Source of the DNA: JANLYC01 sp963815445
GTDB taxonomy: Bacteria > Actinomycetota > Actinomycetes > Propionibacteriales > Nocardioidaceae
Assembly: GCA_963815445.1 (NCBI GenBank)
Contig: CAWFGV010000011.1
Span: 434,001-498,000, forward strand
Reading direction: 5' to 3'
Length of the DNA stretch: 64,000 bases
Both the position numbers and the translations under genes were made by a program. This document shows, piece after piece, positions 8,249 to 18,164 of this stretch. The notes beneath the pieces are model-generated. The model was not told the origin of the DNA and ran no database searches. It saw only the letters and a list, made by a program, of their open reading frames with translations. Each line of letters starts with the position of its first letter. Position 1 is the stretch's first letter.

Positions 8249-8331
8249 GGCAGTAATAATGCCACTGACGAAGATCCGCCACGAGTGGCAGAAGTGTCAC
8301 CGTCCATCGATTTCCTGCCAAGATTCTGGCA
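8248..8331 (+). promoter_or_regulatory. TGGCA/TGCCA operator-like array before the GlxA-type regulator
   Basis: Three inverted repeats of the same half-site occur in 84 bp: TGGCA-N7-TGCCA at 8248-8264, an imperfect GTGGCA-N4-TGTCAC at 8285-8300, and TGCCA-N6-TGGCA at 8316-8331. The last overlaps the -10 hexamer of the regulator gene and the first overlaps the start of the divergent membrane-protein gene. Autoregulation by the adjacent AraC-type protein is a natural inference. Confidence 0.5.
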
Positions 8332-8335
8332 CACT
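8330..8335 (+). promoter_or_regulatory. -10 hexamer CACACT, leaderless promoter
   Basis: CACACT ends 6 nt before the ATG at 8342 and overlaps the third operator-like repeat, a repressing position. Confidence 0.45.
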
Positions 8336-8341
8336 GGCCGG

Positions 8342-9313
8342 ATGCTGAAGAACATCGCCGCAATCGTCTACGACGGCGTCGCTCCGTTCGAGCTGGGCGT
8401 CCTCTGCGAGGCCTGGGGACTGGACCGCGAGGACCAGGGTGTCCCCAACTTCGACTTCGCGATCTGTACGCCGAAGCCCGGACGCGTTCCGACAAGCCTT
8501 CCCGGCCTGGTGCTCGACATCGACTTGGGGCTCGACCGGCTGGAGAGCGCCGACCTCATCTGTCTGCCCGCCGTGCCCCGCGAGCTGCCGGTCCCCCCGA
8601 GCGTGCTGACGGCGCTGCAGACGGCCCACGACCGCGGCGCCCGGTTCCTGTCTGTGTGCTCCGGCGCCTTCGTCCTCGGAGCTGCCGGACTGCTCGATGG
8701 TCGTGCCTGTACGACCCACTGGCGCTACGTCGACGAGCTCGAGGCTCGGTTCCCCCGGGCCAAGGTTCGCTGCGACGTCCTCTACCTCGACGACGGGCCC
8801 GTGATCACGTCTGCGGGCTCGGCCGCCGGCCTCGACGCCTGCCTGCACCTGATCAGGTCCGAATTCGGGGCCAGTGTCGCCTCGACGGTCGCGCGCCGGA
8901 TGGTGGTGGCCCCACACCGCGACGGTGGTCAGGCCCAGTTCATCGAGTCACCGGTTCCGGTGACGACGGCAGACACACTCCAGCCGTTGCTCGAATGGGT
9001 CGGCTCCCACCTCCATGAAGATCTGAGCGTCGAGTCGCTCGCGGCCAAGGCCATGGTGTCACCGCGCACGTTCGCCCGTCGGTTCAAGGCCGAGACCGGC
9101 ACGACGCCCTACCACTGGATCACCAACCAGAGGGTGCTGCTCGCCGAACAGCTGCTCGAACAGTCCGACGAGACCATCGAGCGCATCGCCGTACGGGTGG
9201 GCTTCAGCAACGCCACGGCGTTCCGTCACCATTTTGCGCGCCTTCGTGGAACGAGCCCGCAGCGCTACCGCCGGATCTTCTGCAGTCCCCAGCCGACGGT
9301 CGCTGCCGGTTGA
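8342..9313 (+). CDS. GlxA-family transcriptional regulator (DJ-1/PfpI + AraC HTH)
   Basis: A 323-residue regulator. Residues 1-185 form a class I amidotransferase-like DJ-1/PfpI domain with a nucleophile-elbow-like SVCSGAFVLGAAGLLDGR followed by TTHW, the sensing half of this family. Residues about 215-310 hold two AraC-type helix-turn-helix units (SVESLAAKAMVSPRTFARRF; ETIERIAVRVGFSNATAFRH) ending in the family signature GTSPQRYRR. Relatives control amino-acid, carnitine or aldehyde metabolism. The inducer is not predictable. Start ATG is supported by the hexamer 6 nt upstream. The inverted repeats upstream suggest self-control and possibly control of the divergent small gene. Confidence 0.9.
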   Translation: MLKNIAAIVYDGVAPFELGVLCEAWGLDREDQGVPNFDFAICTPKPGRVPTSLPGLVLDIDLGLDRLESADLICLPAVPRELPVPPSVLTALQTAHDRGARFLSVCSGAFVLGAAGLLDGRACTTHWRYVDELEARFPRAKVRCDVLYLDDGPVITSAGSAAGLDACLHLIRSEFGASVASTVARRMVVAPHRDGGQAQFIESPVPVTTADTLQPLLEWVGSHLHEDLSVESLAAKAMVSPRTFARRFKAETGTTPYHWITNQRVLLAEQLLEQSDETIERIAVRVGFSNATAFRHHFARLRGTSPQRYRRIFCSPQPTVAAG

Positions 9314-9360
9314 CGCACGACGGCAACGGCCGCGCCGCACCGGTGTGGAATCCTGTGCGC

Positions 9361-9972
9361 ATGCTGCGTGTCGGTCTCACCGGGGGAATCGGTTCGGGCA
9401 AGTCCGCGGTCAGCGCATTGCTCGCCGAGCACGGCGCCGTGATCATCGACAGTGACGTGCTGGCGCGCGAGGTCGTCGCAGCCGGCTCGCCGGCGCTCGC
9501 CGAGATCGTCAGCGTGTTCGGCCCCGAAGTGACCACCGGCTCCGGACAGCTCGACCGCGCTGCGATGGCACGCAGGGTCTTCGGCGACGACGAGGCCCGC
9601 AAGCGGTTGGAGACGATCATCCACCCGCGGATCCGCGCCCGCGCGGCCGACATCGAGTCCGCGGCTGCCGACGACTCGGTGATCGTGCATGACGTGCCCT
9701 TGCTGGTCGAGACGGGTCAGGCCGGTTCCTTCGACGTGGTCCTCGTGGTGGACGCCTCGCCGGAGGTTCAGCTGCGGCGCCTGGTCAGTGATCGGTCGAT
9801 GACACAAGACCAGGCGCTGGCCCGGATGGCCGCGCAGGCAAGCAGAGAGCAGCGACTCGCGGCTGCCGACCTCGTCCTCAGCAATGACGGGTCGATGGCG
9901 CAGCTGCGAGCCGCTGTTGATCAGGTCTGGGAGGACCTGTTCTCTCGTGTCCGACAGGACACGGGCCCCTGA
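9361..9972 (+). CDS. coaE: Dephospho-CoA kinase
   Basis: CoaE phosphorylates the 3'-hydroxyl of dephospho-CoA, the last step of coenzyme A synthesis. At 203 residues it has the usual length of the single-domain enzyme, unlike the longer mycobacterial form. The P-loop GLTGGIGSGKSAVS is at residues 5-18, DSDVLAREVV carries the substrate-binding aspartate, and HPRIR and HDVPLLVETG are the conserved CoA-domain motifs. ATG 9361 gives the normal N-terminus MLRVGLTGG; a TTG further upstream is unlikely. It is convergent with the sigma-factor gene with 7 bp between stops. Confidence 0.95.
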   Translation: MLRVGLTGGIGSGKSAVSALLAEHGAVIIDSDVLAREVVAAGSPALAEIVSVFGPEVTTGSGQLDRAAMARRVFGDDEARKRLETIIHPRIRARAADIESAAADDSVIVHDVPLLVETGQAGSFDVVLVVDASPEVQLRRLVSDRSMTQDQALARMAAQASREQRLAAADLVLSNDGSMAQLRAAVDQVWEDLFSRVRQDTGP

Positions 9973-9979
9973 TGGTGCC

Positions 9980-10945
<966 letters not shown>

Positions 10946-11137
10946 GGCTTTCTCCTCCTCGGTGATGCACACCAGATGTTCTACTTGGTCAACGCATCGG
11001 CTGTCGTCAAGATTCCGGCCGTTGCATAGATACTGACCAACCACATGGAGTGGATTACCTGGGAAAACGCCGGGTCAGCCCCCGAAGTTGCTCATCTCAG
11101 CGGTTTCTTACACACCTGGTGCGGACGGAGAGTCGGG

Positions 11138-13288
11138 TCAGTCGGCTGACCCACCGACCAGCACCTCGCGAGAGGCGCCGGCCGTGTCGATGATCCAGGC
11201 GTAGTACTCGGCCTGCTCGCGCCAGGCGTCATACCGCCCGCTGGCGCCACCATGCCCTGCCGACATCTCGCACTTGAACAGGACTCGGCTGGAGTCAGGC
11301 AGTGTCTCGCGCAGCTGGGCCACCCATTTCGCCGGCTCGACGTAGAACACGCGGGTGTCGTTGATCGACGTGCGGGCGTAGATCGACGGATAGTCGCGGG
11401 CAGTGATGTTCTCGTACGGCGAGTAGGACTTCATGTAGGCATACACCTCGGGGTCGTGCAGCGGGTCTCCCCACTCGTCCCACTCGGTGACGGTGAGCGG
11501 AAGTGACGGGTCGAGGATGGTCGTCAACGCATCGACGAACGGCACCTGTGCGACGAGGCCACCGAACAGATCGGGTGCCATGTTGGCGACCGCCCCGACC
11601 AGCAGGCCACCGGCGCTGCCGCCCATGCCGACCAGCTGTGGAGTGGTCGTCCACCCGGTGTCGACCAGGTGCTGCGCCACGTCGACGAAGTCGGTGAACG
11701 TGTTCTTCTTGTGGAGCAGCTTGCCGTCCTCGTACCACTGGCGCCCCATCTCGCCTCCACCCCGAACGTGCGCGAGAGCGAACACCATCCCGCGGTCGAG
11801 CAGCGACAGCCGCCCGATGCTCATGAACGGGTCGTAGCTGATCTCGTAGGAGCCGTAGCCGTACAACAGGGTGGGCGCGCTGCTGCGCGCTGCGACGCTC
11901 CGGTGCCGCAGGATCGACACAGGGATCAGAGCTCCGTCGCGTGCGGTGGCCCACTCCCGGCTCTGGACGTAGTCGTCCGGGTCGTAGCCACCGAGAACCG
12001 GCTGTCGCTTTCGCAGGTGGAGATCGCCACTGGTCGGGTCGTACTCGAAGACCGACGAAGGGGTTACGAAAGAGCCGTACGACAGCCGGACGAACGGTTG
12101 GTTCCAGTCGGAGAAACCGCTCGCCGTGGCCTCGAAGAGCTCCTCGTCGAAGGCGATGTTGGCTCCTGGCCCGAGGCCGTCCGGCCCGATCGGAAAGACG
12201 CGGACCTGGAGCAGCCCGCTCTCCCGGAGGTTCACTGCGATCGTCGAGGCGGACGCTGCGACATCGGTGAGGCGTACCGTGCTCTGGTGCTCGATGATCG
12301 TGTCAAGATCGTCGAACGACTGGAGGTCAACCGGACCCATGCCAAGGGTGAAGTTGAGTGCGTCGCGGTTGTGCAGGACCAGCAAGCGGTCCTGGCCACC
12401 GGTGACGGCGTGGTCGACCTCATACTCGATTCCTTCGACTCGGGGAATCACCATGCGGAACGAGCCGGTCGGGTCGTCTGCATCGAGCAGGCTCACCTCA
12501 GAGGTGATCTTCGAGCTCGAGGTGAGCACGAGGTAGCGGTCGCTCGTCGTGCGGCTGATCCCGATGTTGAAGCGATCGTCGGTCTCCTCGCGGATGAGCA
12601 CGTCGGCGGACGCGTCGGTTCCCATCTCGTGCCGCCACACCTTGTCGGCGCGCCACGCATCGTTGACGGTCGTGTAGAAGAGGTGAGTGCCTGGGTTGGA
12701 CCAGCTCACGCCGTGCAGGGTGTTGGGGATGACATCCGGCAGAAGCTCGCCGGTGCGGAGGTCCTTGACACGTACGGTGTAGCGCTCGTCGCCGACCACG
12801 TCGGTGGAGTAGGCGAGCCGGGTCTCGTCGAGCGTCGCCGTCAGTGCGCCCAACGAGAAGTAGTCCTGCCCGTCGGCGAGCTCGTTGCAGTCCAGCAGGA
12901 CCTCCTCGCCGGGTACTTCGGCGCCGGCCTCGAGCGACGGCGGGGTCCAGTCGCCATCCGCGGCCTTGGCGCGGCACACGATCCCGTACTGCTGTCCCTC
13001 GAGGGTGCGGCGGTAGTACCAGTAGCTCCCGCTCCGACTCGGGACAGACAGGTCAGTCTCCTGCGTCCGCCGCTTGATCTCGGTGAAGATCTGCTCGCGG
13101 AGCTCGGCCAGGTGTGTCGTCCGCGCGTCGGTGTAGGCGTTCTCGGCCTCGAGGTAGGCGAGGGTCTCAGGCGACTCCTTGTCGCGCAACCATTCGTAGT
13201 TGTCGACGAACGTGTCGCCGTGGTGCGTGCGCTCGGTCGGACGCTTGGGTGCGGCGGGAGGCACCGTTGAACTCTGCATGTCGGTCAC
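11138..13288 (-). CDS. ptrB: Oligopeptidase B-like S9 family serine peptidase
   Basis: A 716-residue cytosolic peptidase of the prolyl oligopeptidase family, cutting short peptides, after basic residues in oligopeptidase B. The N-terminal two thirds form a beta-propeller that admits only small substrates. The C-terminal alpha/beta-hydrolase has the nucleophile elbow GMGGSAGGLLVGAV, the acid region SINDTRVFYVEPAKW and the His in SAGHGGASGRYD. The surrounding VAQVPFVDALTTILD and SLPLTVTEWDEWGDP are hallmark PtrB segments. GTG 13288 is supported by TAGGGT 6 nt upstream; ATG 13279 is possible. Residues for Arg/Lys specificity were not checked. Confidence 0.92.
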   Translation of the reverse strand: MTDMQSSTVPPAAPKRPTERTHHGDTFVDNYEWLRDKESPETLAYLEAENAYTDARTTHLAELREQIFTEIKRRTQETDLSVPSRSGSYWYYRRTLEGQQYGIVCRAKAADGDWTPPSLEAGAEVPGEEVLLDCNELADGQDYFSLGALTATLDETRLAYSTDVVGDERYTVRVKDLRTGELLPDVIPNTLHGVSWSNPGTHLFYTTVNDAWRADKVWRHEMGTDASADVLIREETDDRFNIGISRTTSDRYLVLTSSSKITSEVSLLDADDPTGSFRMVIPRVEGIEYEVDHAVTGGQDRLLVLHNRDALNFTLGMGPVDLQSFDDLDTIIEHQSTVRLTDVAASASTIAVNLRESGLLQVRVFPIGPDGLGPGANIAFDEELFEATASGFSDWNQPFVRLSYGSFVTPSSVFEYDPTSGDLHLRKRQPVLGGYDPDDYVQSREWATARDGALIPVSILRHRSVAARSSAPTLLYGYGSYEISYDPFMSIGRLSLLDRGMVFALAHVRGGGEMGRQWYEDGKLLHKKNTFTDFVDVAQHLVDTGWTTTPQLVGMGGSAGGLLVGAVANMAPDLFGGLVAQVPFVDALTTILDPSLPLTVTEWDEWGDPLHDPEVYAYMKSYSPYENITARDYPSIYARTSINDTRVFYVEPAKWVAQLRETLPDSSRVLFKCEMSAGHGGASGRYDAWREQAEYYAWIIDTAGASREVLVGGSAD

Positions 13289-13294
13289 GAAGCG

Positions 13295-13300
13295 ACCCTA
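13295..13300 (-). promoter_or_regulatory. -10 hexamer TAGGGT, leaderless promoter
   Basis: TAGGGT on the minus strand ends 6 nt before the GTG at 13288. It is a strong hexamer and decides between the GTG and the ATG three codons later. Confidence 0.55.
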
Positions 13301-13377
13301 CTAGCGTCCCTCGGCGGCCTCGCGCCGCGATGCTCGGCGTGCCGAACCCGGGACCGGTGCCCGGAGGGCGGGAGGGT

Positions 13378-13383
13378 CAGAAT
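13378..13383 (+). promoter_or_regulatory. -10 hexamer CAGAAT, leaderless promoter of pxpABC
   Basis: CAGAAT ends 6 nt before the pxpA ATG at 13390 and would drive the three-gene operon from a leaderless start. Confidence 0.5.
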
Positions 13384-13389
13384 GTGCGT

Positions 13390-14112
13390 ATGAGCGCTCG
13401 CTACCACCTCAACGCCGATGTCGGCGAGGGCTTCGACACTGACGCGGCGCTCATCGAGATCGTCACGCAGGTCAACGTGGCCTGCGGCTTTCACGCGGGA
13501 GATGCCGACACGATGCGGACCGTGTGCTCACTTGCCCGGGACCGTGGTGTGGACGTGGGCGCCCAGCCGTCGTACCGGGACCGGGAGAACTTCGGACGCG
13601 TGGACGTCGAGATCGGGTACGACGACCTGGTGCGTGACCTGACCGAGCAGGTAGAGACGCTGCAGGCGATTGCTAGGAGTGTGGGGGTGGTCGTGTCCTA
13701 CGTGAAGCCGCACGGTGCGCTCTACAACCGCGTCGTGAGAGACGAGCAGCAGGCCCTGGCCGTCGTCGACGTCGCTCTTCGCCACGGGCTGCCGCTGCTG
13801 ACACTGCCCGGATCGGTGTCGGAGCGGGTGATGAGAGAGCGCGGTGGACGCGCACTGCGCGAGTTCTTCGCCGACCGGGCCTACGCGGCCGAGGGTCGCC
13901 TGGTCGCGCGCTCGGAGCCGGGCGCGCTGATCACCGACCCCGCCGAGGTCGGCGCGCGGGTGCGGCAACTGGTCTCGGAGGGCACCCTGCGCACGATCGA
14001 GGGCGAAACGCTCGCGGTGGACGCCGACTCGATCTGTGTCCACGGGGACTCGCCGCGCGCCGTCGAGCTCGCGGCGGCGGTTCGGGACGCGCTCGGCTCG
14101 GCGGTCCGATGA
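13390..14112 (+). CDS. pxpA: 5-oxoprolinase subunit PxpA (LamB/YcsF family)
   Basis: A 240-residue PxpA. With PxpB and PxpC it hydrolyses 5-oxoproline (pyroglutamate) to glutamate using ATP, clearing a damage product of glutamine and glutamate. Family signatures are LNADVGEGF at the N-terminus, NVACGFHAGD, GAQPSYRD (a variant of the more usual GAHPSYPD) and VKPHGALYN, followed by the late ICVHGDSP. The next gene starts inside its stop (ATGA), giving translational coupling in the order pxpA-pxpB-pxpC. No transporter or regulator of this operon is adjacent. Function follows from family and operon. Confidence 0.95.
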   Translation: MSARYHLNADVGEGFDTDAALIEIVTQVNVACGFHAGDADTMRTVCSLARDRGVDVGAQPSYRDRENFGRVDVEIGYDDLVRDLTEQVETLQAIARSVGVVVSYVKPHGALYNRVVRDEQQALAVVDVALRHGLPLLTLPGSVSERVMRERGGRALREFFADRAYAAEGRLVARSEPGALITDPAEVGARVRQLVSEGTLRTIEGETLAVDADSICVHGDSPRAVELAAAVRDALGSAVR

Positions 14113-14729
14113 GGCGCCGAACAGTCGGGTCCGAGGCTCTGCTCATCGAGCTCGCCGACAATGCGGATGTCGCGGCGGCCTACGCGCACATCACAAGTCT
14201 CATCGCGGCCGGCGTGCTGCCCGCGGCCCGCGATGTGGTGCCGGCGGCCCGCACCGTGCTTGTCGACGGGGTCACGCCGGACCCATGGTGGTCCGCCCTG
14301 ACCGCCGCCGGCCCGATCCTCGCCACCGCCACCGACGCAACCGGGGCGTCGCTGGTACGCATCCCGGTCCGGTACGACGGTGCGGACCTCGACGAGGTCG
14401 CCCGCCAATGGCAGTGCCGGCCCGAGGCGGTGATCGATCGGCATCAGCAGGCGGTTTACACCGTTGCCTTCTGCGGGTTCGCTCCCGGCTTCGCGTACTG
14501 CACGAGCGACCCGGCGCTTCCTGAGGTTGAACGGCGCGCCGACCCCAGGACCCGGGTTCCGGCCGGCTCGGTCGGGCTGGCGGGCCCGTACTGCGGCATC
14601 TACCCGTCGTCGATGCCGGGCGGTTGGCAGCTTCTCGGTACCACGTCCGAGGTGCTGTTCGACGCCGGGCGAGAGCCCCCCGCCCTCCTGGAGCCCGGCG
14701 ACCGCGTCTGCTTCGTGGCGGAACAGTGA
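14109..14729 (+). CDS. pxpB: 5-oxoprolinase subunit PxpB
   Basis: A 206-residue protein of the KipI/allophanate-hydrolase-subunit-1 family (cyclophilin-like fold), the B subunit of the bacterial 5-oxoprolinase. The signature FCGFAPGFAYC is followed by PRTRVPAGSVGLAG and YPSSMPGGWQLLG, all typical. It overlaps the pxpA stop by 4 bp, and its own TGA overlaps the pxpC ATG. The old database names KipI or allophanate hydrolase are less likely because all three pxp genes are adjacent and no biotin carboxylase is near. Confidence 0.93.
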   Translation: MRRRTVGSEALLIELADNADVAAAYAHITSLIAAGVLPAARDVVPAARTVLVDGVTPDPWWSALTAAGPILATATDATGASLVRIPVRYDGADLDEVARQWQCRPEAVIDRHQQAVYTVAFCGFAPGFAYCTSDPALPEVERRADPRTRVPAGSVGLAGPYCGIYPSSMPGGWQLLGTTSEVLFDAGREPPALLEPGDRVCFVAEQ

Positions 14730-15592
14730 TGAGCCTGGTCGTCCACGGGACCGGGCCGCTGCTGCTGGTCCAGGACCAGGGGCGGTCCGGGTCGATGCAC
14801 CTCGGCGTGCCGCCGTCCGGCGCTCTCGACCGGTCGGCTCTCGCGACGGCCAACCGGCTGGTCGGTAACCCCGAGGCTGCGGCCGGACTGGAGGTGCTCG
14901 TCGGAGGGGTGCGGTTGCAGGCGCGGACGTCCCTGCGGATCGCGTTGACCGGAGCAGCCATGGGGTTGCGGGTCGGCGGGCGGGCCGTCTCGTGGGGCAC
15001 TGCTGAGTCCGTACGGGCAGGCGAGCTGATCGAAGTGCAGCCGACCGACCACGGGCTGCGGTCCTGGCTCGCGATCTCCGGTGGGATCCTCGCCGACCTC
15101 GTCCTCGGCAGCCGCTCCACCGACACGCTGACGGGCCTCGGCCCAGCGGCCGTGCACGTCGGTGACGTTCTCGGGCTGGGGTCGTGGGCGGGGTCGGCGA
15201 TCGCTTCGGGGTCCGCGGTGCAGGAGCCGATCCCGACGGTCTGGACCCTGGCCGTCGTCCTCGGACCTCGTGACGACTGGTTCACCTCCGAGGCTCTGGA
15301 GGTCCTGTTCAGCCAGGAGTACACCGTCTCGTCCTCGTCGAACCGCACCGCGCTGCGTCTTGACGGGTCAACGGCGCTGGTCCGGTCCCAGCCGGGCGAG
15401 CTGCCGAGCGAGGGGATCGTGACCGGGGCCGTGCAGGTGCCGTCCTCGGGACAGCCGCTAGTGTTCCTCGCCGACCATCCGGTGACCGGCGGCTACCCGG
15501 TAGTCGGTGTCATCGAGCCGCGCTCGGTGGCGGCGTGTGCGCAAGCGAGGCCGGGGGACCGCCTTCGCCTGCACCGCTCACGGGGTCGCTGA
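14729..15592 (+). CDS. pxpC: 5-oxoprolinase subunit PxpC
   Basis: A 287-residue protein of the KipA/allophanate-hydrolase-subunit-2 (biotin-dependent carboxyltransferase-like) family. VQDQGRSGSMHLGVPPSGALDR is the family start block, and PSEGIVTGAVQVPSSGQP, LADHPVTGGYPVVGVI and the late ARPGDRLR are conserved. It is the last gene of pxpABC. Its last 83 bp overlap the 3' end of the convergent dinB, so both C-termini are encoded on opposite strands of the same DNA. No terminator is visible between them. Confidence 0.93.
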   Translation: MSLVVHGTGPLLLVQDQGRSGSMHLGVPPSGALDRSALATANRLVGNPEAAAGLEVLVGGVRLQARTSLRIALTGAAMGLRVGGRAVSWGTAESVRAGELIEVQPTDHGLRSWLAISGGILADLVLGSRSTDTLTGLGPAAVHVGDVLGLGSWAGSAIASGSAVQEPIPTVWTLAVVLGPRDDWFTSEALEVLFSQEYTVSSSSNRTALRLDGSTALVRSQPGELPSEGIVTGAVQVPSSGQPLVFLADHPVTGGYPVVGVIEPRSVAACAQARPGDRLRLHRSRGR

Positions 15593-16982
15593 GCACGTCC
15601 TCGTCGTCGGCGGCGATCGCGCGTCGAACCAGGTCGACGTCGTCGGCAGCCAACGTGCGTACCGGTCCCGGGCCGGTCTCGGCGGTCTCGAACCGGACCG
15701 TCACCCGGCCCAGGCCACTGCCCCACACCCAGCCCGGACCGAACTCGGCGTGCTGGACGTCCATGCCCGGCATCCAGCCCCGACCGTGGCGCGGACGAGT
15801 GTCAGCCAGGTCGTGGCCGGCTCCGTCCGGGACGCTCAGGGGGGCGTCGTCCGCGTCGTCGTCTACGAACAGGTCGTCCTGGATCCAGTCGGCAAGGCCC
15901 GACACACCCACGCCGAGCAGTCGAACGCCGCCGGAGGTGTCGAGCTCGGCGAGCAGGTTGCGCGCCAGTCGGCTGACGACCGCCGGTCTGTCGGTGGGCC
16001 CGGCGATCGTGCTCGATCGGGTGAGCGTCGTGAAGTCGTGCTGGCGGACCTTGATCGTCACGGTCCGGCCGGACAGCTTGGCCTTCGTCAGTCGTTCGCA
16101 GACGTTGCGGGCGTGCCGGTCGAGAATGGCCGCCAGCAGCACGGGGTCGACCAGGTCCACCTCGAACGTGTCCTCGACGGAGATCGACTTCGTCTCCCTC
16201 TCCGACACCACGGGGCGGTCGTCGTCGGCCCGGGCGAGGGCGTACAGGCTCCGGCCGTGCGCCTGCCCCACGACCCTGACCAGCTCGTCGGCGCTCAGGT
16301 GGCGCAGCTCCTCGACGGTGTCGACACCCACCTGGTGCAGCCGACCGGCGGTGGCGGGCCCGACACCTGGGATCACCGTCACCTGCATGGGCGCCAGCAG
16401 GTCTTGTTCAGACCCTGGCTGGATCACGACGGCGCCGTCTGGCTTGTCGAGCTCGCTCGCGATCTTCGCGATGAGCTTGGACGTTGCGATGCCGACCGAC
16501 GCGGTGAGCCCACCGGTGACGTCGAACACCTCGGCCTTGAGATCGGCCGCGATCTCGGCCAGCCCGGCCGCGGACAGGTCGAGCTCGTCAGGGCTCGCGG
16601 CCAGGTCGACGAAGGCCTCATCCAGCGACAGAGGCTCCACCAGCGGTGAGCGGGCTCGCAGGACTCGCATCACCTGCCGGCTCGAAGCTCGGTACGCGTC
16701 GAAGCGGCCGACCAGGAACGCCGCGTGCGGACAGCGCGACCGAGCCTCGGCGGTTGACATGGCCGAACGGACGCCGAAGCGCCGCGCCTCGTACGACGCC
16801 GTAGCGACCACGCCACGCAGCCCGACTCCGCCGACGATGACCGGCTTGCCGCGCAGGGACGGCTTGTCGCGTTGCTCGACCGCAGCGAAGAACGCATCCA
16901 GGTCGAGATGCAGGATCGACGCGACGTTACGCACAGGTCCATCATCGCGGATCGAACCGTCCACAGGTTGTCTGGACGACAT
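15510..16982 (-). CDS. dinB: DNA polymerase IV (Y-family)
   Basis: A 490-residue translesion polymerase with an actinobacterial C-terminal extension. The palm starts with ILHLDLDAFFAAVEQ (catalytic aspartates), followed by YEARRFGVRSAM and the second metal site SLDEAFVDL. The HhH thumb has VIPGVGPATAGRL and the little finger follows. The last 100 or so residues (HAEFGPGWVWGSGLGRVTVR then FETAETGPGPVRTL) form a conserved actinobacterial tail that replaces a clear C-terminal beta-clamp motif. ATG 16982 is used; GTG 16934 (VRNVASILHLD) is a plausible shorter start. It is divergent from the DUF4192 gene and its 3' end overlaps pxpC. Confidence 0.92.
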   Translation of the reverse strand: MSSRQPVDGSIRDDGPVRNVASILHLDLDAFFAAVEQRDKPSLRGKPVIVGGVGLRGVVATASYEARRFGVRSAMSTAEARSRCPHAAFLVGRFDAYRASSRQVMRVLRARSPLVEPLSLDEAFVDLAASPDELDLSAAGLAEIAADLKAEVFDVTGGLTASVGIATSKLIAKIASELDKPDGAVVIQPGSEQDLLAPMQVTVIPGVGPATAGRLHQVGVDTVEELRHLSADELVRVVGQAHGRSLYALARADDDRPVVSERETKSISVEDTFEVDLVDPVLLAAILDRHARNVCERLTKAKLSGRTVTIKVRQHDFTTLTRSSTIAGPTDRPAVVSRLARNLLAELDTSGGVRLLGVGVSGLADWIQDDLFVDDDADDAPLSVPDGAGHDLADTRPRHGRGWMPGMDVQHAEFGPGWVWGSGLGRVTVRFETAETGPGPVRTLAADDVDLVRRAIAADDEDVLSDPVSGAGEGGPPASLAHTPPPSAAR

Positions 16983-17016
16983 CGTCAGCGGGTCACCGAC
17001 CTTCGATGCTCGATAC

Positions 17017-18024
17017 ATGAGCAACCGTCGACGTCCCACTTCCGCCAACACCCGCCGATTCCAGCCGACGCCACCGCCGGGCATCCCGATCACCAAGGTG
17101 AAGACGCCGGCAGACGTCGTCACGATCGTGCCCTACCTGCTGGGTTTCGACCCGATCGACAGCATCGTGATCATCGCGCTCGAAGGGCCCCGGCAACGGT
17201 TCGGCCCGTGCGCTCGACTCGATCTGGTCGACTGCGCCGACGCGCCTGAACGGACCGCTGCCTACCTGGCCGCCGTGACTGAGCAGCACGGGTTCGACCC
17301 GGTGTTGCTCATCGCCTACTCCGACGAGGCATCCGTGGCCGACCCGGTCATGGCAGCCGTGCTCCACCGGCTCTTCGACGAGGGCGTCACGGTGCACGAC
17401 GCTGTGCGCGCCGATGGTCATCGCTGGTGGTCCTACGTCTGTTCCGATCCGCTGTGTTGTCCGGCGACCGGCGTTCCGTATGACGCGCAGGCGTCCGAGG
17501 TCGCAGCCGAGGCGGTGCTGGCCGGGCTCTCCCGGGCACCCGACCGCGAGGCGTTGCGCGTCCAGTTCACGCCTGACCCGGCCCGTCGGGATGCCTTCTG
17601 TGCTGTTGTAGCCGGGGCACCGGCTCGACACCTCGACGTGCCGGCACTCTGCGGCGTCGTAGACGATGCGTTGGCGGATCCGGCGACGCTGGGTCCGGTG
17701 GACGAGGTGGCACTGGTCGTTGCGGTGCAGGAGGTGACGAAGCGCGATGCGGTCTGGGCCACGATGACGCAAGCGAACGCTCCTGATCATTTCGACCTCT
17801 GGCGTCATCTGCTGAGAGCCGCCCCGGACGAGCTGATGGCCCCCGTCGGTGGGTTGACGGCCTTCGCGGCATGGCTGTCCGGGCGCGGGGTCCTCGCCTC
17901 TCACGCGGCCGAGCGAGTCCTCGACGTGCATCCGGACTATTCGATGGCGGTGCTGCTGCTCGATGCCTGCGAAGCCAGCATCAACCCGGCGATCTGGGAT
18001 CGGGTCCGCGGCGAGACCGCGTGA
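17017..18024 (+). CDS. DUF4192 domain-containing protein
   Basis: A 335-residue protein of an uncharacterised actinobacterial family. After a basic, proline-rich start it has the family opening VKTPADVVTIVPYLLGFDPIDSIVIIAL, and further on WWSYVCSDPLCCPATGVPYD, a conserved Trp/Cys-containing stretch, then a long helical C-terminus with an SGRGVLASHAAE segment. No catalytic motif is recognised. GATGCT stands 6 nt before the ATG, a weak fit to the leaderless pattern. It is divergent from dinB across 34 bp, so the two may share control, perhaps in DNA damage, but this is only inference from position. Confidence 0.85.
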   Translation: MSNRRRPTSANTRRFQPTPPPGIPITKVKTPADVVTIVPYLLGFDPIDSIVIIALEGPRQRFGPCARLDLVDCADAPERTAAYLAAVTEQHGFDPVLLIAYSDEASVADPVMAAVLHRLFDEGVTVHDAVRADGHRWWSYVCSDPLCCPATGVPYDAQASEVAAEAVLAGLSRAPDREALRVQFTPDPARRDAFCAVVAGAPARHLDVPALCGVVDDALADPATLGPVDEVALVVAVQEVTKRDAVWATMTQANAPDHFDLWRHLLRAAPDELMAPVGGLTAFAAWLSGRGVLASHAAERVLDVHPDYSMAVLLLDACEASINPAIWDRVRGETA

Positions 18025-18032
18025 GCGTGAAC

Positions 18033-18049
18033 GGCCGCCCTCGGCGGCC
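18033..18049 (+). terminator. Hairpin after the DUF4192 gene
   Basis: GGCCGCC-CTC-GGCGGCC, a perfect 7-bp stem with a 3-nt loop, 9 nt after the stop and without a U-run. Confidence 0.5.
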
Positions 18050-18164
18050 AAGCTGGTGAGATGTTTACCGGAGGTGGTGGCGGTGACCGACGAAGCACGG
18101 CAGGCTGACTGCAGCGGCAGCCTGCTGGCCGGACCGCCGCCACGTCCCGTGAGGAGGACCGTCG

